64,000 nucleotides of DNA from Piezodorus guildinii (taxonomy: Eukaryota; Arthropoda; Insecta; Hemiptera; Pentatomidae), in contig CM041292.1 in the NCBI GenBank assembly GCA_023052935.1, positions 201,399,799-201,463,798 of the forward strand, written 5' to 3'. The notes under the pieces are model-generated. The model did not search any database. It was not told the origin of the DNA and was given only the letters and a program-made list of their open reading frames with translations. This document shows positions 33,330 to 42,891 of this stretch, in pieces. The position numbers were made by a program, and so were the translations under genes. The stretch's first letter is position 1, and every line of letters starts with the position of its first letter.

Positions 33330-33465
33330 ATAATGGAGAAGATGGTTAGGGGTGCGGTCATCAAGAAAGTACACACTAATAAGGAACATTTATCGTATTC
33401 GTGTGTCGACGTTTCGGCCAACGTTGTGGGCCCTTCATCAGGGCTAGGAGAAACAAGATAGGAGA
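33330..33465 (-). repeat. Hammerhead-like repeat, class A, left member of an inverted pair
   Basis: Core CTGATGA (33435-33441), GGCC/GGCC stem, GAAACG (33410-33415) on the minus strand. The whole 135 bp matches 34600-34738 in reverse. Confidence 0.6.
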
Positions 33466-33740
33466 GAGATGCACTTTATTGAACAAGAACAAGCGATGCT
33501 GCACAACTTAGTTGGGTTGTTATTTACACAGCTTACTATTTTTTCCTTAATGGATAATTTTTAATATAAAAATCATATCATGCAATACACACAAAAAAAA
33601 AAATTATTTATAAAAATATAAAATATTAAGACAGCAATAAAAATAAAATATTGAAACAAACATTAATGTAAACTGATAATGTTTGGAGACTACTAGTTTC
33701 TCATTGTAAAAAATAAATAAAAAAAACCCGTAACTATACA

Positions 33741-34425
33741 ACCCATGTCTTTGGCTCAGTACATATAGAGATTCGTACTGTTTCTAGGCCAACGGCTGTT
33801 CAATGAAGTGATTAGGCCTTGATCACGCTCAGCCACCAGGTTTTTCCCTAATAGCAATTAAACAATATTAAAAGCGATAAATTAATTAAAGCTAAAGCAT
33901 CTATCACCACTGATCATTTCTAAATACTATAAATAAGCTATTTCTAAACCAATTTCAATGATTCTTTTACTGTTTTTTTGGGAATTGAATTTCCTATTAT
34001 CTACAACAATGTTTCGTATAAGTTTGAAAATAACCGAGTCATGATCGTATATATATGGACAAGATTTTATTTTTTTCAAATTTCGAGAAATTTCTCTCAG
34101 TAGTTTCGGAGAAAAGGCACGGACGGCGGACAAATGGGTTTTTTCATTCGTTATTCGGATTTTACGTATCTTAAAACACGAAACCAAATTTTGAGGGGGT
34201 AGAGAGTCGATTAGGCCGAGATAACGCTTATTCACCGGGTTTTTCCTAATAGGGTGCTCACTTTAAAGAGACTGGGTTTGTCCCAGGAGAGTCTCTATAT
34301 CCAAGGGTCGCCCCTCGGCCAAATTAACAGAATAAATAATATTCAGTCATAGCCGGGATTCGAACCTAGGACCTAGAGAACTACTGTTCTAGCGCTCTAT
34401 CAACTAGACCACGCCACTCCATAAA
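33741..34425 (-). repeat. Two SINE S2 pieces around repeat Y
   Basis: 33741-33851 is the 3' part of S2 (GGCTCAGTACATATAGAG). 33852-34205 is a repeat Y copy matching 36078-36425. 34206-34425 is a second S2 lacking its 3' tail but with a good tRNA-like head: B box GGATTCGAACC at about 34357 and A-box sequence near 34395-34415 on the minus strand. The block GATTAGGCC...TTTTTCCCTAATA appears in both S2 pieces, so these are two SINE copies, not one split one. Confidence 0.6.
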
Positions 34426-34599
34426 ATTAATGCACAATCGTTTATTATTTCCAAATAACTATATATTTAGTTTCTCATTATAGTCTTTATATATCATCAT
34501 TCCATTGTTATCATTTTAATTTAATGTGTTTTTTTTTATATAACTATCATCGTATCATTATACCTCAGTAATTATAATTTCTCTTTTATTTCTATTAGT

Positions 34600-34738
34600 T
34601 ATTATCTTGTTTCTCTTAGCCCTGATGAAGACCCACAATTTAGGCCCAAACGTCGATCAACAAATAAGTGTTACTTATCAGTGTGTTATTTCTTGATGAC
34701 CGCACTCCCAACTATCTCCATATTATATCCCTGTGCTA
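34600..34738 (+). repeat. Hammerhead-like repeat, class A, right member of an inverted pair
   Basis: CTGATGA (34622-34628), GACC...GGCC arms, then CAAACG (34647-34652) where other copies have GAAACG, so this core is degraded. The GATGACCGCAC block lies at about 34695. Confidence 0.6.
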
Positions 34739-34829
34739 ATATTATTTTAAATCGAGGAATTTTAATAATAACTAGGATAGAAAAATATAGGCTTGTTAAA
34801 ATTCTTACTAAAACATTTTTATTATAAAA

Positions 34830-34880
34830 CTAATAACGTTTCGGGGCTCCTCTCCCATCTTCAGAATCTTCTAAAAACAT
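34830..34880 (-). repeat. Hammerhead-like motif, class B
   Basis: Minus strand CTGAAGATGGGAG, GGAG loop, CCCCGAAACGTTA (34838-34863). Confidence 0.5.
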
Positions 34881-34939
34881 TTACACCAAATCACTACAAA
34901 TTTATAAACAAATATCAATAATTCACATTTAAAGTTTTC

Positions 34940-35215
34940 TTCTGGGGTGGCCGAGTGGGTTAGCGCTAACGCGCCTAGCAACTACAAATGACCAAAAACA
35001 TGGAATAAAATAATTAAGAGTTCGCTTCTTGGTGCGAAGGGACTTTTAACTCGGCATTTATCCTTCGCCCTCAACCCTTGGCTAGATAAACAATTGAAAC
35101 TTTAGATATTTGGACATCTGACTATAGGATAATGTATTTCTACACAGTGACCATCCGAGGAGAAAAAAAGTCATCCGCCACGTTCACCAACATCAAATAA
35201 CCAGTACTAACAGTA
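34940..35215 (+). repeat. tRNA-headed repeat, head only
   Basis: GGGGTGGCCGAGTGGGTTAG with GCGCTAACGCGCC (34943-34975) is an A-box-type tRNA head. No clear B box follows. Probably a degraded SINE; the body 34980-35215 has no second copy in the window. Confidence 0.4.
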
Positions 35216-35650
35216 TTTTGGTTTTATTTCTAATTTAATTTTATTAATTGTCTTTTGTTTTGATTTATGGTTTTTATCGATTTAGAATATGAAATTCAAC
35301 ATGTTCATGAATTTCAAATAGTTTCCATCAGTGGAGTATAAGAAACAACATTTATTTAATTATGTAAGGGCTTATGTTCATTATTTTCTGTTTATAGTTA
35401 TACTGTTATGATTTATGTTACCTTTATAAAATTAAAAGTGTGTAACACATATATTTGTTGTAATTTATATATTGTTTTTATAACATAAAAAAATACTATT
35501 GAATGTTCAGCTGCTATCGAGAGAAGAAAGCTCTAAATTGATTTGTTTACACCGTCATCCTTTTACAAATGACACTTACTTATCTTCCATATACTAAAAA
35601 TATCTGATATTTAATAATTTCTGTTTTACATCTCTCTGTATGAGAAATCA
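35216..35650. other. No recognised feature
   Basis: AT-rich, unassigned. Confidence 0.4.
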
Positions 35651-35659
35651 CCAAAATTA

Positions 35660-36000
35660 ATTTAGAAGGCAGGAGTACCGCAAGGATCAATACTATCTCC
35701 TTTGCCATACATCATATATGCCCATTACAAACCTACCGACACTGAGACATTGATTACGATTCCAACATTACAAAAACATTAGGTTTCCAAATTACATCCA
35801 TAATCCGGCCATTCCCTCTTACAGATATATGTTTTAACCAACATTTTTAACATTACCTAATTTAATCCTGCTTTTGACTGAAAGACTATCTGCCGTTATA
35901 ATAATTTTAAGCGATTCCGCAACTCAAAACAGAAATTTAAAATTCCCCTTAACCAAAATCAAACAACTAGAAAAATTCTCAAGTTCAATAATTATCCAAA
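35660..36000 (+). pseudogene. Jockey-like RT fragment
   Basis: The plus strand encodes KAGVPQGSILSPLPYIIYAH, the conserved GVPQGS block of Jockey-like reverse transcriptases. Later weak matches with stops, and no YADD box kept. A short dead piece. Confidence 0.65.
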
Positions 36001-36077
36001 AAGACGAAACCATCCTCTGAGTATAGAGTAGAGCTGCTTAACATTCTTCAAAACATTTCGGAAGCTAAGCTTTTAAG

Positions 36078-36645
36078 AGGCAATTAAACAATATTAAAAG
36101 CGATAAATTAATCAAAGCAATAGCGTCTATCAACACTGATCATTTCTAAACGCTATATATAAGCTATTTCTAAACAAAATTAAATGATTCTTTTACTGTT
36201 TTTTGGAGAATTGAATTTCCTATTATCTATAACAATGTTTTATATAAGTTTGAAAATAACCGAGTCATGATCGTATACGTGTATATATACATGATTTTAT
36301 TTTTTTCCAATTTCGAGAGATTTCTCTCACTAGTTTCGGAGAAAAGGCAGGGACTGCGGACAAAAAGGTTTTTTCATTCGTTATTCGGATTTTACGCATC
36401 TTAAAACATGAAACCAAATTTGGAGGGGGGAGAGAATTGACTAGGCCGAGATAACGCTTATCTGCCGGCTTTTTTCCCCAATTGGGGTATCCACTTTATA
36501 GAGGCTTGGTCTGCCCCAGGAGGGTCCCCATACCCTACGGTCGTCCTCCGGCTGAATTAAAAGAATAAATAATAGACTTTCATTGGCGGGATTCGATCCT
36601 AGGACCCGGGGAACAGTTGCCTAGTGCTATACCCAGGGTATAACT
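36078..36645 (-). repeat. Repeat Y joined to SINE S2
   Basis: 36078-36425 matches 33852-34205 closely (GCGATAAATTAAT, ACCGAGTCATGATCGTATA, TCGGAGAAAAGGCA blocks). 36426-36645 is S2 with B box GGGATTCGATCCT. The same Y-S2 junction in two places shows the pair was copied together. Confidence 0.65.
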
Positions 36646-37995
36646 GTTTATAGGCAATTAACTAATACGAAAATCAAGTAATAATTTAATAGAAAATGGC
36701 ATATCACCATTGACTAATTTCAAAACGCTATATCTCTGCTAGTTCTGAATCTATTTCAATGATATTTTTTTCATTTAGTACAAAATTTTACTCTCTATAA
36801 TTTCAATTTTGACCCTTTATCTTAAAAATAAAGAGTTATAAAATTTATGGTAAGTTTATAAAAAATTATTCTCTATTTATTTCAATTATTAGCAGTTTTT
36901 TTGTTTAAAAAATACCAATAAATATTCTGTATATTTAAAAATAGCTGAGTTATAGAATTAAATTAGTTTTGACCGGCTGCTATTTTAACCAGCTGATGAC
37001 AACGTCTAGGTATTAGGACCATCCGCGGACAAACGGATTTTTTACTTTCACTTACTATATATAGTAAGGGGAAGTATTGCGATCGTGAAAATTTTGAATT
37101 CCAGTTTTCAACGGAAATACACGTTTTAGTGTCCCCTGAGTCCAAATAACCAAGTCCCGCGAAAGGGTCAGTGTGTGTGTGGTAACTCCCGGGTGGAAAG
37201 GGTAAGTCCTATGAAACTGAAATTTCATATTTAAGACAACTATACGCCCGAGACGTGACAAAACTTTTTTCATCAAAATGATCATACCGGAAGGGGCACT
37301 TTATACCAGCATTTGCATCTTTTTTCGATTTTCTCAAAAACGGTTCCGACGATTTTGTTTTAAACTCGCTATATCAATGTAAAATTTAATGAGCTTTAGT
37401 ATCATGTAGGTTTTTAAAATGGTCTGACAGGGCTTAAATGCCGATATTTTAAATTTTATTTCCCTAAAGTACCTTTAATTTTGTAGATTCAATAAAAATA
37501 ACTACATTATCTTTTTAACACTCATAAAAAACAGGTAAATATATAAATTGAATAAATTCGATACCCAACTAAAGGAGAAAACAGAAAAAATATTTTATAA
37601 TGCAATTTTTCGTTTTTGAACATAAGATCAGTAATATACATGTATGATATACCGTTGGAAAGCTAAAGATTTTAGAAAAGATATTATCTCATACACAAGC
37701 TTTTAAAAGTGAATAGATAGTGATAAACAGCCGATAAAACTAACTGATTATTTTAGATAATAATATAATAGATTTTTTAATAAAACACATGTTTCTATAT
37801 AAATTCGATTTAATTAATTCTTTAATGGTTTCTCACATTTTTATCTCTAACTGAATTTGAAAATTCTTTCTTTGATTTTAAAAATGTTCTTTGTTTTAAG
37901 TTTGTTATTCATTATTCGGATTCTGGGTATCTTGAAACGTTATCCCTAAAATTTTGAGAGGGAGGGAGTAAATTTTATTTTTGGGGGGTACCAAA
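36646..37995 (+). repeat. Repeat Y split by H copy 1
   Basis: Y runs 36646-37040 and resumes at about 37896-37995 (TTATTCATTATTCGGATTCT, ATCTTGAAACG). The interrupted site GGACAAACGGATTTTTT / GTTATTCATTATTCGG is continuous in the other Y copies (34130-34170, 36360-36400). Confidence 0.6.
37040..37895 (+). mobile_element. H-family element, copy 1 (truncated end)
   Basis: Left end: ACTTTCACTTAC at 37044, inside the palindrome CTTACTATATATAGTAAG. Contains the GT microsatellite (37170-37182) and all internal H blocks. The other end lacks the GTAAGTGAAAGT and CCCGCACCAGA blocks, so it is cut there. Plus here means the palindrome end comes first. Confidence 0.7.
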
Positions 37996-38381
37996 ATATT
38001 GCACTCTTTCTAAACGCATAATATGATATTAAATGATGTCATAGAATATATTAAACATTCTAAATGTACTGTGATATCAGATATTCAGACAGAATATTTG
38101 GAAAATTCGTAGTTGATAAATTCCAAAATAAAGGTTTGTATTATATTGTGGCGGAAGGGGTAGGGGTAGATGGGAGTACATGTGACGGATGTGAGTGACA
38201 AGATACGGGAGAGCGGATCTCGGGGTGCACCCTAATATTGAAGCTCAATGCAGCCAGTTCTAGATACCTGCCTCCTTTATCTCAGAAATAATTTTATTTG
38301 TATCATTCAGTTAGAATAGTTATTTCAAAAAATAAACCATTGAAACTGATTTTTTTTTTGTTTTCATTCATAGGAACATTA
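37996..38381. other. No recognised feature
   Basis: Includes a GC-richer patch with G-runs (38148-38250), unassigned. Confidence 0.4.
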
Positions 38382-38626
38382 TCTATACTAATATTATAAA
38401 GCTGAAGAGTTTGTTTGAACGCGCTAATCTCAGAAACTACTGGTTCAAATTAAAAAATTCTTTTTGTGTTCGATAGTGCATTTCTTGAGGAAGACTATAG
38501 GCTGTATAACATCACAATGCGACCAATAGGACAATCAGAGGAAAATCTGAAAAAAACGGGAAAAAATTGACTTTGCATCCCAACGATTCCAAATGATTTA
38601 CCTTTTAATCTATACTAATATTATAA

Positions 38627-38741
38627 AGCTGAAGAGATTACCTCCGGGTAATAGAAGGACAAAATGTGACATATATACATATTATATTTGTATTTGTATT
38701 TTGTTCGAAAATAAAACCAGAGGGTAAGAAAAAAAAAAAAA
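38627..38741 (+). repeat. Short poly-A retroposed insert in the Helitron
   Basis: The insert starts after CTGAAGAG and ends in about 15 A and a C before a second CTGAAGAG (38742-38749). Helitron sequence resumes there. The 8-bp duplication and tail point to LINE-type insertion of an unidentified RNA. Confidence 0.65.
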
Positions 38742-39053
38742 AACCTGAAGAGTCTGTTTGTTTGAACGCGCTTATCTACTAAATCTATGGAAACTACTGA
38801 TTCAAATTGAAAAATTCTTTTTGAGTTGGATAGCCCATTTATCGAGGAAGGTTATAGGCTATATAACATCACGCTGCAACTAATAGGAGCGAAAAATTAG
38901 TGGAAAATCTGGGAAAAAACGGGTGAAATCAACCACGCATCCCAACGATTCTAAATAATTACCTTTTAATTTTAAAATAATTCAGTTTCCAGTTAAGTCA
39001 TCTTTTGCCGTAACAATTAATAAATCACGTGGCAAACATTTAAACACGTAGGA

Positions 39054-39340
39054 GATTTGGCCCGAACTAGATATCAATCCTTCTATGACAAACTCCATTC
39101 CCACTCCAACCCACTAGTTTCAACCCTTGCTTACTCTTCGATTCCTGATAATCCTCCGAGGCGTCTGAAAAGAAGATGGCCTCGAGACCTTCTTGTTTAA
39201 AATAGTTACTGGAGTGCTTCCATTGGGTTGCTCCTCAACAAGTCTGTCTCATGTGATTTTTCTTTTAGCATATTTACTTGTTGTAATATAAATTACAGTT
39301 GTAAATTTCAATAAATAAATATAAAAAACAAAAAAAAAAA
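39054..39340 (+). pseudogene. Jockey-type LINE JB, 3' end with target duplication
   Basis: Encodes the last ORF2 part (LARTRYQSFYDKLHSHSNP-like, NPPRRLKRRWPRDLLV) then the 3' UTR and an A tail. AAACACGTAGGA (39042-39053) and AAACACTTAGGA (39341-39352) flank it, a 12-bp target duplication with one change. Confidence 0.85.
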
Positions 39341-39451
39341 AAACACTTAGGAATCGATTTACGTCAAGAATAGGTTGTGGATAAAATCAGCATATCTCTG
39401 AACAAGAAAATAAAACCAAATATATCATTTACGCAGAAGTACTTCAAAATA

Positions 39452-40400
39452 TTAGGTTGTCCGAAAAGTTCGTAGAGATTTTAAAAATAAAATTTACCTT
39501 TTATTTTGTCCACCTTGCCTTTAATCCTCATGGAATTAAATATGTTTACACACTGAATTCGTCTTTATTTTTAAGGCTCAGTAGTGTAGTTTATTGCAAA
39601 CCAACATGAGTGACGATTCGGTTCATTTTCGGCATATTATGCTGTTCTTTTTGAAAAAAAGTAAAAAAGCATCCCAAACTGCAAGAAAGATTGGTGTAGT
39701 GTATGACAACAATTCAATTGCTGATAGCATGGTTCAGAAGTGGTTTTCGCGGTTAACATAAGGAGATTTCAATTTGGAAAATTAACCCCGGGGTTGCCGG
39801 AGCTCAACTCTTGACATCGAGGATATTATGACGGTCATCACAAACAATCGACGAATTACTGTCCGTGAGATAGCTACGTTATTATACATTTTGAGCTCCT
39901 ACCACAATACCATGCTATAAATACGGACTTTTACTGCGCCCAGTTAGATAGATAGATTGAAGGCAGCAATTGAAGAGAAACGGCCAGAGTTGGCAAATCG
40001 GAAAGGAGTGCTATTCCACCAAGACAACGGTAGGCCCCATGTGTCTTTTAAGACTCGGCAAAAGTTATTAAGCTTCAGATGGGAGGTTTTACCTCACCCG
40101 CCGTACTCTCCTGACATTGCTCCTTCGGATTTCCATCTTTTCCGTTCCCTCGAAAATTTTCTTCAAGGGTAATTCCTACTCTTTAGAAGATGACTTCAAA
40201 ACGGACCTTTTATTGTTCTTCAGGATTAAGTACAGTGATTTTTGGAAAAAAAGGATAATGGACTATTCAAGGCGTTGGAAAAGGTAATCGCTAACGTTGG
40301 TAAATATTTTGTAGATTAAATAAATAAATTTTAAAACAGCTTAAGTTCATCAATTTTAATTTTTGTCCAAATTTCTCTACGAACTTTCCGGACAACCCAA
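39452..40400 (+). mobile_element. Mariner transposon M2, deleted and dead
   Basis: Terminal inverted repeats of about 30 bp (TTAGGTTGTCCGAAAAGTTC left; the right copy begins TTGGGTTGTCCGG when reversed) with TA at both outer ends (39450-39451 and 40401-40402). Length 949 bp against about 1.3 kb in intact mariners. Transposase pieces: N-terminal MSDDSVHFRHIMLFFLKKSK (39606) and C-terminal 39957-40172. Confidence 0.9.
39606..40172 (+). pseudogene. Mariner transposase, internally deleted
   Basis: The helix-turn-helix N-terminus is readable to about 39760, then stops occur. The second aspartate is in FHQDNGRPHVS and the third in YSPDIAPSDFHLF, the D34D mariner signature. The first catalytic aspartate region is gone, with the deletion near 39930. 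Inactive. Confidence 0.85.
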
Positions 40401-40477
40401 TACATTCTTTTAAAAACGTCTTAATAGCGATCATAATAACAGAAAATGGCGCTGACTAAGTCGCGAAAAACAGCTAG

Positions 40478-40955
40478 TTTATAATAAAAATAAAATAAAC
40501 AAAAAATAAATCCCTTACCCATAAAATTTAGGGGCTTACGTTTCAAGATATGAAGAATTCGAACTAACCGAATCTCTCCAAAAGGTCTGTGATTTGTGTG
40601 TGTTTAAGTTTAGCTTGAAAACAAACTTTCTTACGCAACTGAAATATCATATTTAAAACTAGCATACATCTGATATGTTACATAAATTGTTTATATATTA
40701 GTATTAAATAATTACGGGTGTGACTACTTCCAAGTATGGCATTTTAGCTATGATTAAATAAAATTATGATCTGACTTAAAATTCCGTTGTACATAAAAAA
40801 AAAAAAAAAAAATTGTAGGTTTATTTGAGATGTATTATAGTCATCGTGTACTCGAATCCAAACATTTTTAGGATCGGAATACTTTCTTTAACTTTATATT
40901 TCATATATAGGTAAGTAAAAGTAAAATAAATGTACAATTCTAAAAAATAACTATT
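40478..40955. repeat. Diverged Y and H fragments
   Basis: The block TTACGTTTCAAGATATGAAG (about 40538) is an inverted Y piece. 40590-40690 has H-like GTCTGTG...GTGTGTG and TCATATTTAAAACTA blocks. Too diverged for clear ends. 16-base A run at 40797. Confidence 0.4.
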
Positions 40956-41762
40956 TTTACTTCCATTAACTATATATATATATATAATCGTGAAAATTTT
41001 CGAATTCCAGTTTTCGACGGTAATACACGTCTTAGGGTCCTCTGAGTCCTAATGACCAAATCCCAATAAAAGGTCTGTGTGTGTGGTAACTCTAGATCAC
41101 ACAAACCATAAGTCGTATAAAACTGAAATTTTAACTATACGCCCGAGATTTTACATCAGCTTTTTCACTAAAAGCAGCTGACCGGAAATCCTACTTTAGC
41201 ACCTTTTTACGATTTCATCAAAAAACGGCTCTAACGATTTTGATTAAACTAGCTATATCGATGTAAAATTGGACGGACTTTATATCATGTAGGTTTTTCT
41301 CTGATTGGAATAGTCTGACAGGGTTTAAATGCTAATATTTAAAATGTTCTTCCTCTAAAGTACCTTTAATTTTGTAGATACTAAAAAAATAACTATTATA
41401 ATCTTGTTATCAACGGTAAAAAAAAAAAGGTAAACATATAAGTTGAACGAATTGGATATATAACTAAAGGAGAAATCAGCATTTATTTGTTTTGAACATA
41501 ACAATAGTAATATACATGTATAATATAACCTTGGAATGCCAAAGATTTTAGAAAAAATATTATCTTATACACAAGTTTGTAAATGTTGATATAGAATGAT
41601 GAAAAGCCGATAATAATATAATAGATTATTTAATAGAACACACGTTTCTATAGAAATTCCATTTAATTAATTCACTCATTTTTATCTCTTACTGTATTTA
41701 AAAATTCTGTAATCGATATTAAAAACAGAGGTAAGTGAAAGTCGGGTGTTGCCCGCACCAGA
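40956..41762 (+). mobile_element. H-family element, copy 2
   Basis: It has both ends: a degraded ACTTCCATTAACTATATATA start and GTAAGTGAAAGTCGGGTGTT then GCCCGCACCAGA at the end (41731-41762). Internal blocks are as in other copies, with about one-fifth of positions changed by eye, so it is older than copies 4-6. Confidence 0.7.
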
Positions 41763-42329
41763 TTTTTTCGTTTCGAGTGTTTCATATAGGAGATATTATT
41801 TAATAATTATAATATTGTATGTAAGGCTAATTAAATTGTTTATTCCAATTTAATAATTGTTTAGAGACATGGAGATAATTGATTTTGGCCGGAAGAAGAT
41901 CCTCAGAGAAGGTAGGTTGAGATAAGAGGGAGAGGAATAGAGAAGTGGGAGTGTTGTGGTTTCTATTATTGCTCCAGTAACGAGGTGGTTTCGGCTGACT
42001 CCAGCTACTCCAGCGGCTCCAGGAGGTAACAAGGCTCACATTCGGAATAAATAGGAGGCTCACTTAGCCCGACTCTCTTGTACGGCGGGACCATTGTCAA
42101 TAGCGGGCTTCTGTTTCAGCCATGTCGGAGTATCTGAGGGCTATTGTATAATTTAATTAGCTCATATCCTATTTCAGATACGAAATAGGATATAATAGAC
42201 ATGATGATCATAAGATTTCCTTTGAATAACACAACTTTCCACAATAAATCTATACAAAGTAAGAATATAACACTATAATTACATATGAAATAAGTAGTGC
42301 CCATGAGAAAATAATTCAATCATGAAATT
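41763..42329. other. Unassigned, with GC-richer patch
   Basis: 41880-42115 is GC-richer, with CTCCAG repeated at 42000, 42009 and 42018. The 78-codon minus-strand frame there has no known motif. Confidence 0.35.
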
Positions 42330-42599
42330 TTCAGGAGTTTTTTATGAGAAATGTGTCCGTGGCAAGGATAGCATACGAACGCAAAGTCGTACGAAACTAA
42401 AATTACATATAAAAAATTAGTTCTTCTGAAGCGATACTTACTACCGTTTATTTTATTCCTTTTTAAGATTTTTTTCTTAATACAGCCCCAAAAATTCTTA
42501 TTAAAATTCCAAATATCACTGGATAATTAAGTGATTTTATTATTTACAAAGTCTTAAAGCTTTGATATTTGGTTTCACGGATTTAGTAGTAATATTTTT

Positions 42600-42840
42600 T
42601 TATTTATAGAGATTTATTACAATTTGTTTCATAATGAACAGTAGTAATAGTGAGATGATACACATTCATACAATATATACAGAAAATAATGATAACGTCA
42701 AATTACATAAAATCGGAAATGAATAAATTCAAATATATACAAAACAATAACAATTAATAAAACAAAAAAGAGACAACAAACAAATCAAAACAACCTGTAG
42801 GAGAGATAAATACAAAGTTGGAAAATAAATAAATATCAAT
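42600..42840 (-). mobile_element. Jockey-type LINE JA, 3' UTR fragment
   Basis: Reverse match to 415-660, with the tail end at left. Contains the GAACAGTAGTAATAGTG and AACCTGTAG-AGAGATAAATAC blocks. Confidence 0.75.
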
Positions 42841-42891
42841 AATATTGTAGTAATATAAAATTATAAATCGATAGCAAATTATGACTTGTTT

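Larger units (their letters stand above)
38382..40477 (+). mobile_element. Non-autonomous Helitron with nested insertions
   Basis: A 5' end TCTATACTAATATTATAAAG starts at 38382 after an A, and again at 38609 after an A. The following AACGCGCT...AACTACTG...TATAACATCAC blocks are those of a Helitron family I know from many arthropods. The 3' end is CTAG (40474-40477) followed by T, with a short hairpin (CGCTGAC / GTCGCG, 40450-40463) about ten bases upstream, exactly the Helitron arrangement. Inside are a small poly-A insert (38627-38741), a JB LINE (39054-39340) and a mariner (39452-40400). No helicase frame. Confidence 0.8.

Noticed and set aside
33400..33450. A CRISPR-like or phage attachment repeat, because the motif recurs with spacing
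   Set aside because: Copies are dispersed, in both orientations, without regular spacing, and the genome is clearly eukaryotic.
34357..34415. A tRNA gene
   Set aside because: The tRNA-like head is followed by the S2 SINE body, which recurs at 16097 and 36426.
36963..37285. Minus-strand frames, and similar ones at 42898-43098, 46748-46975 and 53532-53816, as a conserved small protein
   Set aside because: They fall on the conserved end of H repeats in both orientations with changing frames; the similarity reflects the repeat DNA.
37040..37895. Family H as a classical terminal-inverted-repeat transposon (MITE)
   Set aside because: The shared inverted 12-mer is not terminal: TCTGGTGCGGGCAACACACG lies outside it in all complete copies, and no target duplication is seen.
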